Shown here: piece by piece, positions 1 to 7,507 of the stretch
Layout: every line of letters starts with the position of its first letter
Numbering within the stretch: the first letter of the stretch is position 1
Assembly (NCBI GenBank): GCA_002422955.1
Contig: DITY01000174.1
Location: 1 to 14,295 of the forward strand
Length of the DNA: 14,295 bases
Reading direction: 5' to 3'
Source of the DNA: Planctomycetaceae bacterium UBA6172
GTDB taxonomy: Bacteria > Planctomycetota > Planctomycetia > Pirellulales > Pirellulaceae
The notes under the pieces: model-generated
What the model was told of the DNA's origin: nothing
The model's database searches: none
What the model saw: the letters and a program-made list of their open reading frames with translations, nothing else
Program-made: the position numbers and the translations under genes

Positions 1-1
1 G

Positions 2-628
2 GTCTATGTGACCCAGCTCGATGAGGACGCTCAGGTCAAGTTCAAGGGCGGTGCGAAAGCGTTCTGCCGCACGTATGCCTTTCTGTCGTCCGTGATCCCG
101 TACAGCAATGTCGAGTGGGAAAAGCTGTCGATCTTCTTGGACCTGCTAACGCCCAAACTGCCAGCACCGAAGGAGGAAGACCTTTCCAAGGGGATCCTCG
201 AAGCCATCGACATGGACAGCTATCGCGTTGAGAAGAACGCGGTGATGAAGATCGCGTTGGCGGACGAGAACGCGGAGATTGAGCCCGTGCCGACGCAGGC
301 GGGCGGCCACAAGTCGGAGCCGGAACTCGATCGCTTGAGCAATATCCTGTCGCAGTTCAACGAGCAGCATGGGACCCATTTCACCGATGCGGATCGAATC
401 ATCCATCACATTCGCTACGACATCGCCCCGAAGGTCGCCGCCGATAGCGCTTACCGAAACGCCCAGGCCAACACGCCGCATACCGCCCGCTTGGCGCACG
501 ACCAGGCGCTCAATAAGGCTGCCCAAGGGTCGGTCAAGGACTTCACGCAGTTCTACAAGCAATTCGTCGAGAACGATTCGTTCCGGCGATTCGTCGGCGA
601 TATGGTGTACGCGATCACCAACCCGTAA
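2..628 (+). CDS. hsdR: Type I restriction enzyme R subunit (HsdR), C-terminal part, cut by the window edge
   Basis: The reading frame is open to the left edge, so only the last 208 residues are present. The GTG at position 8 is an internal valine, not a start. HsdR is the ATP-dependent translocase and nuclease subunit of a type I restriction-modification complex with HsdM and HsdS. The helicase and nuclease parts would lie outside the window. What remains matches my memory of the C-terminal tail in one HsdR subgroup: an aromatic helical stretch (YAFLSSVIPY), a DLDSYR-like element seen here as DMDSYRV, then a region reading ELDRLSNIL, FNEQHGTHFTDADR, and a final helix around FYKQFVENDSFRRFVGDM. 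This tail is thought to dock HsdR on the methylase core. The gene ends with TAA at 626-628 and converges on the dockerin protein gene. No helicase motif is visible here, so the call rests on tail similarity only. Confidence 0.78.
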   Translation, partial: VYVTQLDEDAQVKFKGGAKAFCRTYAFLSSVIPYSNVEWEKLSIFLDLLTPKLPAPKEEDLSKGILEAIDMDSYRVEKNAVMKIALADENAEIEPVPTQAGGHKSEPELDRLSNILSQFNEQHGTHFTDADRIIHHIRYDIAPKVAADSAYRNAQANTPHTARLAHDQALNKAAQGSVKDFTQFYKQFVENDSFRRFVGDMVYAITNP

Positions 629-737
629 GACGTGGCGGGCGGTGAGCCCTCGGCACGGATAGGCGGTGGTTGATAAGGCGAAGGGCCGCGACCGCTCTGG
701 CAAATGATTCGGATCGCCGGGACGGAGCCGCTGGAAT

Positions 738-780
738 GCAAAAGTCCGCGGCCGTTGGGGGGACCGCGGACTGTGTTTGC
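738..780. terminator. Hairpin between convergent genes, possible bidirectional terminator
   Basis: A perfect 9-bp GC-rich stem (AGTCCGCGG at 743-751 with CCGCGGACT at 764-772) is extended by GCAAA (738-742) pairing with TTTGC (776-780), with a 3-base bulge. Read on the minus strand the hairpin is followed by TTTTGC, on the plus strand by GTGTTTGC, so the T-tracts are short. It sits 110 bases after the hsdR stop and 27 bases after the dockerin gene stop, which suits a shared terminator. Confidence 0.55.
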
Positions 781-806
781 TGGGACTGCTTGCCGGACGG
801 GTGATG

Positions 807-3800
807 TTACTTGATCCGGGCGTACTCGCGATGGGCTTCGAGCAGCGCCCAGGTGTCGTCGTCGTCCTCATCCTCATCCATCAGGGCGTTCAGGGCGGAG
901 TCGACGGCGCCGGCGTAGGCGGCCTGCGGGGCGAATTCGCCTTCACCCGCCGTGGTCGCGCCGCGATTCTGGTTGCTGATGTGGTTGAGGACCAACAACG
1001 CGTCGAGTGGTGTGAATTCGTTGTCCGAATTGGTGTCGGCCATGGCGCCACCGATCATGGCGAGCACTCGCACGGGTTGGGCGCCGGGGGGCAGTTCCAA
1101 CCGTTGGCTGAGGACATTGAGGACCCGCAGCGCATCGAGCGGGGTCACTTCGCCGTCACCATTGACGTCGAATCGATTGAGCCGATTGGTGAGCGACGGG
1201 GTGTTGTTCTCGCTGCCCGAGGCGCTGACCGGCGGATCGAAATTTCCGAAGATGGGGAGCGCCGAGCTACTGCCGAACCTGGCGAACAGGTCGTTTTCCA
1301 GCGGCGCGGGGCTGAACTCGTTGAAGACATTAGCCGGATTGGGATCGTGGCGGTCAGAAACCCAGAAGAAGAACTCGCCGACTTCCTCGGGGTGCATGCC
1401 TTTGCGGCCCTTGACCCACAAGCCGATGTCGTCGATTCCATCCAGGTTCAAGTCGCCGGCAACCGGCCGATCGGTAAAGCCGCTCGGGCCGACGTACGAA
1501 TCGAGGTCGCCGCGGACCGACCACGTATAGTCCGCGATGCCATCGCGGTTGGTATCGAACGTGAAGACGTTGGTGGCGTTGTCGTAGACGGCGAAGTCGT
1601 CGAATCCGTCACCATTGAAGTCGCCGACAACCGGCAAACCGGTGTAATTGGCCGGAATCCGCTCGCCGAGGTCGATCTGATTGTTGCCATTGAGGTCGAC
1701 GTACCACGCCTGGCCGTCGAACAAGCCGATCTCGTCACCATCCTTCAAGGGTGAGAAGTCGCCCGCCACGGGGATGCCGTTGACTTGGTACGCGGCGGGC
1801 ATTTGCCAGGCCACGTCGCCGGTGCCGTTGTCGTCGGTGTCGATCACGAAGCTGTAACTGCCGGCGAAGAATCCGTACGCCCCCATTTTGTCAAAGCCCG
1901 AGGCGGGCTGTCCGACCTTGGAGAAGTTCCCCGCGAAGTGAGCGTCGGAGATCAAGGCGAACTGATAAATGAAGTCGCGGTTGGTCGCATCATTGTCCTG
2001 ACCTTCGGGATCAAATACGAAGTTGCCGTTGATGTCGACATAAACGGTCGCTTGGCTGACGACACCGATTTCGGGGCGGCTGTCGACCGTGAATCGCCCC
2101 GCGAAACTGCCTCCCGGGATGCCATCGCCAGTCGGCAGCAGATCACCCGGCAGTCCCGGTTCCGAGGGCCGGCTGTCCGCATCGAGCTGATTGCCGGCGG
2201 GGTCGCGGATCGAATCGCTGATGGCGAGTGTGAACCGATCGTCGGGCAACGGCTGGTCGAAGTGGATCTCGACCGTGACAACCCCCGCGACGCTGGAGAC
2301 CAAGCTGACGGAATCGATCAACACGCGGCCGCTGTGGTCGCCGAGGACTTCGTAGTTGCCCGGATCGAGCGCCAGGACCAAATCGACGCCGGGGACGTCA
2401 AAGCCGGGTGGCAGGCCGACCGGCCGAATGTCGGTGAAGGTTACTAATAGAGAATCGACCCGCGGGGTCGGGCCGGCCTGCGGTTTGGGGGCGAACACGC
2501 TCTGGCCGTTGGCATAATTCACCGCGGTCACGACGGGTGGCGTCGTGTCGATCACGATGTTGAGGAACACGGGTGCCGACACATTGCCGGCTAGGTCTTC
2601 CGCCGTCGCGCCCATCTGGCGCAGGCCGTCACGGGGGAAACCGGCTTCGGCGTTGTTCAAGTCGCGGGTGACCGCGAGGCGGTACTGGCCGTTCGGGAAG
2701 GCGTCATTGCCGTCCCGCGGCAAGGCTTGATCGAGCCCGACGGAGACATCGCTGCCGTCGATCGTGTTATCCGTGGTCGTATCGGCATACAACCGCACCA
2801 CCGAATTCGCTTCGGCACGCCCGACGAAGCCGGGGGCCGTGACGCGGGTGATTTCGTCGACCAGGGTGGCGGGGTCGAAAATGATCCCCGAATCGGTCGT
2901 CGCCGGGTCGAGCTGAATGGTCGGGACCGGCGGGGCTACGGTATCGATCACGATCGGTAGCAGGAAGTCCGGGCTGATATTGCCGGCGCGGTCCTCCACT
3001 TCGAGCTTCAGGTTATGGGCCCCATCCGGGAGCGCGATCAGGGCGGTCAGCCCATCCAGCAGGTCGGCCGTCGTGAAGACATGCGTCAGGTTCGTCAGGC
3101 CACCGATGGCGACCGAGGAATCAAACAGCAGGATCTCGGCACCCGCTTCGGGGCGGACATAAATGCGGTAGATCAGGTTCGTGCCCAGCAGGTGTGGCGG
3201 AACCGGACCCGCATCGTGCGTGGTGGCGGAGAGCAAGAACCGATTCACGTTGGTGACATTGTCCTCGTCGTCGCGACCGCTGTCGTCCGCCGCGACGAGA
3301 TCGAGGTAGGGCGTGTTCGGAGCGGTCGTGTCGATTTCGATCCGCAGCGGATCACTGGGGCCGCTGACGTTTCCGGCCAAGTCTTCCAGAGTGTAGGTCA
3401 TGTCGTGGAGACCATTCACCAGCGCTTGGCTGGTCACGCTCCAGCTTCCCAAGTTGTTGCCGACGATCCCGTCCGAGCCATCGGACCCGACGGTCGTCGT
3501 TCCGACCAACCGGCCGTTGGCGAACAGCCTGAGCAGCGAGTTGGCCGGGGCGGTCCCGCTAAAGGTCGGCGTGGTGATCGAGGTCACGTTGTCCGTAGCC
3601 GAAATTCCCGAATCGCTTTCGGCGATCAGATCGATCGCCGACGTGCTCGGGGGCGTGACGTCGATGGTCAACAGGAAGGCTTCCGACTTCACGGTCCGGC
3701 CGCTCTGGTTGTTGGCCTGTCCGTCGACGACCACCGCGGCGGCGGTCACCAGGTACCTGCCTTGGGCCAAGGCGGCGGCCCCGGGGACGGTGAACTCGAA

Positions 3801-5372
3801 CAAGTTCGCGGTCGCGGTGCTGGGTAGCGGGTTGGCGAAGCCGCGGGTCACGGCGCCGGTCAGGATGTTCGTCAAAAATACCTCGACCGCGAAACCGGCG
3901 ATATTGCCGGCGTTGGCTTCGGCCGGCGTGAGGATCCGCGGTTCGGTGTCGCTCGGGATGACCACGCCGTCGCGATCGGTATCGGCGAACACGAACAAAT
4001 CCGACTCGATCAACAGCCGGGGCGTCGTGTCGTAGGTGACCGCGTCCAGATCCGACCGGCCGCTGTCGCTGTCGGGGTCCAATAGGACCGTCGCGGGTAC
4101 CGGCGCGGCGAAGTTTTCGATCTCTAACGAGTAATTGTTGATGTCCGTCGCGGTCGCGCCCGTGACTTCGATGTAGTAGATCTCCTGAGAAACCACCGGA
4201 ATCACAAGCTGTTCGTCGTCGTCGCTGCTCTCCGAGCTGGCGATCAGATTTCCGTCGCGATCGCGGATGCGAAGTTCCAGATCGTTCCCCGTGTCATGGA
4301 CGAAGAAACTGTTGACGATCAATTTTCCGGTGTGCGCCGCGGTGAGTTGGAACAGGTCGACATCGCCGGCATCGAAGATGCTGAGATCGCGGAGCGTGAT
4401 GCGATCCTTGGAACCCAAGACCGTCGCCTGCTCGAGCGTGTCGTTGAAATCGAGGGCGTCTTGCTCGATGAACACGTTGAGCTGCGATGGCAGTGTGATC
4501 TGATAGCCATACGCGTCCGCCAGGATTTGGGCATTCAGGTCGCTGATCAGTTGGCGGGTCGCGGGTGGACCCACGGTCCGGCCGGGATTCATCAGGTCAT
4601 TCGGATGGATCGGCGCGCCGGGGAACAAGGGATCGACCGGACCTTCATAAATGTGCCGCCCGCCGTTGTTCGTCAGCGTGACCCGAACCCCAAACTGACC
4701 GGCCAGGTTCTGAAAGATATTCAGATTCTCAGCGGGATCGAGCTGGTCGACCCCGGCCGGGGTGAGGAAGTTGGCCAAGGCCAAACTGCCGCCCGACGCG
4801 ATGCCCACCGCATGCCCTATTTCATGAAGGATTGTCCGATAGTAATCGTTGCCGGGTTCAGAGGAACTCGCTTGGAACGGGTTGACGATCGAAGTGAACT
4901 CTTCGTCGTTGAACGGGGAGAGGTCGAAGAACCACCCGCCGGATCCGCCCGCATCGTCCATCGTGACGGTTGCCGCGGTGGGCAGGCCCGCGCCGTTGAC
5001 GTTCGTGATCGATGCCTCGCCGCGTAGGCCGCCGCCGAGATCGGCAGCGATGACGGTCAACTCGAAGATGTTGTTGGTGGCCGGGTCGTTGTCGCCGTCG
5101 TAATTGAAGTCGCGAATGACCGCGCTCCAATCGCTGATCGCCCGCAGGACGATCTGACGAGCCGCGTCTTGATTAGCGCCGTAAGTCGCGCCGAAGCTAT
5201 CCGAGTCGACCCCTGGGGTGCCCTGATTGACCCACACCACGGCCAACAGCCTCCGATCTTCCAGGCATTCGATCAGCCCCAACCGCCGGTGGGGTCGCGA
5301 CGCCCGCTTACGGCTCGGTCGCTGTTTACCACGGGAGACTGCGGACAGTCCGCCAAAGAAATGTTTGCCCAT
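807..5372 (-). CDS. Giant secreted protein: LEPR-XLL-type N-terminus, zinc-protease-like domain, PPC and Ig-like domains, dockerin
   Basis: A 1521-residue protein counted from the ATG at 5372. Residues 31-44 (ending ECLEDRRLLA) match the LEPR-XLL type export-associated motif of planctomycete giant proteins; no classical signal peptide is seen. Residues about 45-290 resemble a zinc metalloprotease, with HEIGH at 183-187, Gly190 and a possible Met-turn DLMNP around Met261. A bacterial pre-peptidase C-terminal (PPC) domain lies at about 305-420. Several Ig-like modules follow (about 425-1100), with recurring DSG, LAGNVS and DTTAP signatures. Residues about 1100-1340 contain acidic repeats such as GDFNGDGFDD (FG-GAP-like or calcium-binding). 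A type I dockerin pair lies at about 1400-1423 (DVNGDGEVTPLDAL) and 1444-1466 (DTNSDNEFTPLDAL), followed by a tail with an acidic cluster at 1499-1506. A surface or extracellular protein is likely; its substrate is unknown. The ATG is preferred over an in-frame TTG at 5387 because GGAG precedes the ATG by 9 bases. Confidence 0.88.
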   Translation of the reverse strand: MGKHFFGGLSAVSRGKQRPSRKRASRPHRRLGLIECLEDRRLLAVVWVNQGTPGVDSDSFGATYGANQDAARQIVLRAISDWSAVIRDFNYDGDNDPATNNIFELTVIAADLGGGLRGEASITNVNGAGLPTAATVTMDDAGGSGGWFFDLSPFNDEEFTSIVNPFQASSSEPGNDYYRTILHEIGHAVGIASGGSLALANFLTPAGVDQLDPAENLNIFQNLAGQFGVRVTLTNNGGRHIYEGPVDPLFPGAPIHPNDLMNPGRTVGPPATRQLISDLNAQILADAYGYQITLPSQLNVFIEQDALDFNDTLEQATVLGSKDRITLRDLSIFDAGDVDLFQLTAAHTGKLIVNSFFVHDTGNDLELRIRDRDGNLIASSESSDDDEQLVIPVVSQEIYYIEVTGATATDINNYSLEIENFAAPVPATVLLDPDSDSGRSDLDAVTYDTTPRLLIESDLFVFADTDRDGVVIPSDTEPRILTPAEANAGNIAGFAVEVFLTNILTGAVTRGFANPLPSTATANLFEFTVPGAAALAQGRYLVTAAAVVVDGQANNQSGRTVKSEAFLLTIDVTPPSTSAIDLIAESDSGISATDNVTSITTPTFSGTAPANSLLRLFANGRLVGTTTVGSDGSDGIVGNNLGSWSVTSQALVNGLHDMTYTLEDLAGNVSGPSDPLRIEIDTTAPNTPYLDLVAADDSGRDDEDNVTNVNRFLLSATTHDAGPVPPHLLGTNLIYRIYVRPEAGAEILLFDSSVAIGGLTNLTHVFTTADLLDGLTALIALPDGAHNLKLEVEDRAGNISPDFLLPIVIDTVAPPVPTIQLDPATTDSGIIFDPATLVDEITRVTAPGFVGRAEANSVVRLYADTTTDNTIDGSDVSVGLDQALPRDGNDAFPNGQYRLAVTRDLNNAEAGFPRDGLRQMGATAEDLAGNVSAPVFLNIVIDTTPPVVTAVNYANGQSVFAPKPQAGPTPRVDSLLVTFTDIRPVGLPPGFDVPGVDLVLALDPGNYEVLGDHSGRVLIDSVSLVSSVAGVVTVEIHFDQPLPDDRFTLAISDSIRDPAGNQLDADSRPSEPGLPGDLLPTGDGIPGGSFAGRFTVDSRPEIGVVSQATVYVDINGNFVFDPEGQDNDATNRDFIYQFALISDAHFAGNFSKVGQPASGFDKMGAYGFFAGSYSFVIDTDDNGTGDVAWQMPAAYQVNGIPVAGDFSPLKDGDEIGLFDGQAWYVDLNGNNQIDLGERIPANYTGLPVVGDFNGDGFDDFAVYDNATNVFTFDTNRDGIADYTWSVRGDLDSYVGPSGFTDRPVAGDLNLDGIDDIGLWVKGRKGMHPEEVGEFFFWVSDRHDPNPANVFNEFSPAPLENDLFARFGSSSALPIFGNFDPPVSASGSENNTPSLTNRLNRFDVNGDGEVTPLDALRVLNVLSQRLELPPGAQPVRVLAMIGGAMADTNSDNEFTPLDALLVLNHISNQNRGATTAGEGEFAPQAAYAGAVDSALNALMDEDEDDDDTWALLEAHREYARIK

Positions 5373-5381
5373 TGGGGATGT

Positions 5382-5385
5382 CTCC
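5382..5385 (-). promoter_or_regulatory. Ribosome binding site that decides the dockerin protein start
   Basis: On the minus strand GGAG lies 9 bases before the ATG at 5372. It overlaps the alternative in-frame TTG codon (5387-5385), which has no Shine-Dalgarno-like sequence of its own upstream. This favours the ATG and removes five residues from the longest frame. Confidence 0.6.
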
Positions 5386-5387
5386 AA

Positions 5388-5680
5388 GTTGTGAGGTCTT
5401 TCGGTGCGATATTCTGAATTTGTCCTAGACTAGCTAGTGGCGGGGTGGGGAACCCCCTAGGGCAGGATAATTCACCCACTGTGCAGATACAACAGACTGG
5501 GAGAAATGGAGCGATCATCCCGGTTGTACCGATCCATTTCGGATCGGCTGATCCGGAGAGCTCGGGGCCTGGCCTTCTCGCTGTGCGGCCGGCGATGGGA
5601 AGTCGGAGTCCCGCCGGGCCTGTGGCAGCCCGCCTGGCCGAAACGCTCGCTGGCCCGGACGGTAAGTATCCGGTACCAAC
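5388..5680. other. Gene-free stretch upstream of the dockerin protein gene
   Basis: No convincing gene is seen on either strand. The promoter of the dockerin protein gene is expected here, reading leftwards, but I cannot pick a clear -35/-10 pair. Four CTAG tetramers occur between 5425 and 5460, with a short GGGG-AA-CCCC inverted repeat at 5447-5456. Open frames of 80-150 codons in this stretch overlap each other on both strands and have no protein-like features. Confidence 0.4.
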
Positions 5681-5717
5681 GAAAAAACGGCGGCAGTCGG
5701 ATGACTGCCACCGTTTT
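5681..5717 (-). terminator. Intrinsic terminator of the BBP7 gene
   Basis: Arms at 5684-5698 and 5703-5717 pair over 15 positions with one mismatch (5691/5710) around a 4-base loop. On the minus strand the stem runs straight into a run of six T (5687-5682), the classical rho-independent layout. It lies 157 bases after the BBP7 stop codon, so the transcript would carry a long 3' untranslated part, and it insulates the dockerin gene from readthrough. On the plus strand the right arm ends in TTTT, but no plus-strand gene ends here. Confidence 0.8.
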
Positions 5718-5873
5718 CAGGTGTTGTCGGAGGGTCGGATGGCGCGTTGCCAGTCGACCGCGTACTGCCAAGGCGTGGTGTCCGGGCGGTGAAGCTTGCG
5801 GCCGTGTCCGCGGCAGGTCCTTACGGAGTTGGTCCGAAGGCGAGCCGAGCCCTCCGCTTGGGACTCGTCAGCC

Positions 5874-7052
5874 TCAGAATCGCAACGCCACGCCGGTGGT
5901 CAGACCCGAGAAGGTCATCGTCTCGTCGATGTCCTGGATCTGGCCGCTGCGGACCCCTTCGATGTAGGAACGGGTCGTCATGGAGTCGAACCAAGCGCTG
6001 ACCAACAAGCCGCCGTGCAGGCTCAGGCGACCTTCCAGGCAGGTCCACCTCAAACCGAGCTCCGCTTCGGCGACGGGGGTGACGCGAAAATCTTCGATAC
6101 TGTTGGCGATCACGCCACCGCCGAACTGATTCACTTGCTCGTAATCCGCGGTCCAATCACCGGCCAACAGGCTCAGCATGCTCTTGCCATAGAGCGACAG
6201 GCCGGTCCGGCAGTGATAACGTTCGAAATCCAAACCGCCCGTGATCCCAAAGCCTTCGAAGTCGATGTCGGTCGCGACGTTGGTCAGGCCAGTCGCCGTT
6301 TGCACGATCTGATCGGTACTCGAACGCTGCTCGATGTTGCCGTAGCGGAGCCCGGTCAGCCAGTTGAGGGCGGTGGTGTTCGACGCCTTCCAGAGGTGGC
6401 GATAAGCCAGGTCGACGGTCTGGAAGCTGATCTTCTGGTAGGAACTGGCGGCCAACGACGAGGCGCCGGACGTGTCCACGCTCGGGTGGACGACATGCGA
6501 GTCGAGCACATACGGGAAGTTGGCCTCAATGCCCGATGCCGTTGAACCGTCCCAGCGGGCGTACGATACCAGCAGGCTGCTGCAGTCCGAGGCTGCCAGG
6601 GTGAACCCAGTGCGGAAGCCCCCTTGCTCGGGAATTGCCACAATCCCGACCGGCCCGGTGGGAGAGGCGACATCGGCAGCGGGGTCGGTCTGTTCGACCG
6701 CGTAAATCAGGTCGGTGCTGCCGGGACGCAGCAGGAGGAACTCGGCGAAGATGCCTGTCCGATGAGCCCACCAAGGGCGAACGCAACAGTCGCTGAGGCA
6801 TTCCCCCGGGTGGGTATCGCAATCGCTGGAAAGGCCCCCTTGATCGCTGGCATGAAACTCAAAGGCGATCGGTTCGATCAGGTTGCGTACGACCGGGTCC
6901 TCAACCGCTTTTTGGCTGAAGTAATCGCTGACTAACGTCAGCTGGGTCCCGTCGTCCCCATGGACGGCTGGCAGCGAAGCGAACGTCAGTGCCCAAGCGA
7001 TCAAGAAGATCGACTGGCCGCGAGTCCGACGGATAAATTTCTTGATCGTCAT
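5874..7052 (-). CDS. BBP7 family outer-membrane beta-barrel protein
   Basis: A 392-residue precursor. The N-terminus (MTIKKFIRRTRG, then a hydrophobic core ending ASLPAVHG) is a Sec signal peptide with likely cleavage after Gly32. A cysteine-rich patch at 78-90 (CDTHPGECLSDCC) precedes the motif WWAHRTGIFAEFLLLRPG at about 94-111, which is typical of the planctomycete BBP7 (PF07585) family. The rest alternates polar and hydrophobic residues like barrel strands, with the family-like elements LTGLRYGNI (about 232-240) and AELGLRWTCLEGRLSLHGG (about 330-348). The protein ends ALRF; a C-terminal Phe is usual for proteins handled by the BAM machinery. The role is probably an outer-membrane porin-like barrel, but the substrate is unknown. 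The ATG at 7052 is chosen over an upstream GTG at 7103 because AGGAA (7065-7061) precedes it by 8 bases and the signal peptide then starts correctly. Confidence 0.87.
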   Translation of the reverse strand: MTIKKFIRRTRGQSIFLIAWALTFASLPAVHGDDGTQLTLVSDYFSQKAVEDPVVRNLIEPIAFEFHASDQGGLSSDCDTHPGECLSDCCVRPWWAHRTGIFAEFLLLRPGSTDLIYAVEQTDPAADVASPTGPVGIVAIPEQGGFRTGFTLAASDCSSLLVSYARWDGSTASGIEANFPYVLDSHVVHPSVDTSGASSLAASSYQKISFQTVDLAYRHLWKASNTTALNWLTGLRYGNIEQRSSTDQIVQTATGLTNVATDIDFEGFGITGGLDFERYHCRTGLSLYGKSMLSLLAGDWTADYEQVNQFGGGVIANSIEDFRVTPVAEAELGLRWTCLEGRLSLHGGLLVSAWFDSMTTRSYIEGVRSGQIQDIDETMTFSGLTTGVALRF

Positions 7053-7060
7053 TGGTCCGG

Positions 7061-7065
7061 TTCCT
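7061..7065 (-). promoter_or_regulatory. Ribosome binding site of the BBP7 gene
   Basis: AGGAA on the minus strand, 8 bases before the ATG at 7052. It supports this start over the in-frame GTG 51 bases upstream, which would place 17 extra residues before the signal peptide. Confidence 0.6.
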
Positions 7066-7113
7066 GATTTGGTAGCCCAAGGGATTCTCAGTGGTTCGCC
7101 CACTCACCCAACT

Positions 7114-7145
7114 CTTGGGACCCAAGGCTTGGCTTCGCTGAAGCC
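7114..7145. repeat. Two adjacent small hairpins upstream of the BBP7 gene
   Basis: CTTGGG-A-CCCAAG (7114-7126) is followed four bases later by GGCTTC-GCT-GAAGCC (7131-7145). Both are perfect 6-bp stems. They lie 60-95 bases upstream of the BBP7 start and would fall in its leader or promoter. No T-run follows on either side. Confidence 0.35.
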
Positions 7146-7253
7146 GCCGGATTGGTTCCCGCTAGGAAAGATCATCGACCTACTACGAGCGAAATTTTCG
7201 GAACATTCCGCAAACCGCGACAAACCCCTAGATCCCCGTATTTTGCCATTTCC

Positions 7254-7281
7254 CGAAAATGCCCCCAATTTGACATTTTCG
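7254..7281. promoter_or_regulatory. Inverted repeat upstream of the BBP7 gene, possible operator
   Basis: Perfect 8-bp arms CGAAAATG (7254-7261) and CATTTTCG (7274-7281) are separated by 12 bases, in the most AT-rich part of this 455-base gene-free stretch (7053-7507). It lies about 200 bases upstream of the BBP7 start. The 20-base centre-to-centre spacing would place both half-sites on one helix face, as in dimer-binding sites. No regulator is known, so the operator role is inference. Confidence 0.3.
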
Positions 7282-7386
7282 ATATAACCGGCTTCTACGC
7301 GCCTGACATCGCTCCAACGCCAGTTGTCGGGTCGAGGCGTTCGCCGGATGGGGCCGCCAAAGTCGGTGGCCAACGTTGCTTCCTGA

Positions 7387-7416
7387 GGCTCCCTTCAGCG
7401 GGGCTCCCTTCAGCGG
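7387..7416. repeat. Perfect 15-bp tandem duplication
   Basis: GGCTCCCTTCAGCGG occurs twice with no gap (7387-7401 and 7402-7416), between the end of the MoxR-like gene and the BBP7 gene. It is not in a recognisable gene. The rest of 7053-7507 holds only the short inverted repeats listed separately. Confidence 0.85.
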
Positions 7417-7507
7417 ACTGTGCTCGTCGCTCCCTCGGTCGCGTGCAGCAACCGGGCGCAATCGATGGATGACCGACCGACGTCACCGCCGTCCGCGGTT
7501 CCGACTT

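Noticed and set aside
777..1754. Long plus-strand open frame (325 codons) opposite the dockerin gene
   Set aside because: It is antisense to clear dockerin and repeat coding. Its composition is Val/Glu/Arg-rich as expected from the complementary frame of a high-GC gene, and no domain is recognisable.
3015..3827. Plus-strand open frame (270 codons) opposite the Ig-like modules
   Set aside because: A shadow frame with a low-complexity Arg/Gly/Val composition; the minus strand has convincing domains.
5373..5387. TTG at 5387 as the dockerin protein start
   Set aside because: It has no upstream ribosome binding site and itself overlaps the GGAG that suits the ATG at 5372.
5796..6545. Plus-strand open frame (249 codons) over the BBP7 gene
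   Set aside because: The minus strand encodes a signal peptide, family motifs and a C-terminal Phe typical of a barrel; the plus frame shows no motif.
7270..7298. TTGACA on the plus strand as a promoter
   Set aside because: No acceptable -10 lies 16-18 bases downstream and no plus-strand gene follows; it is part of the AT-rich inverted repeat.
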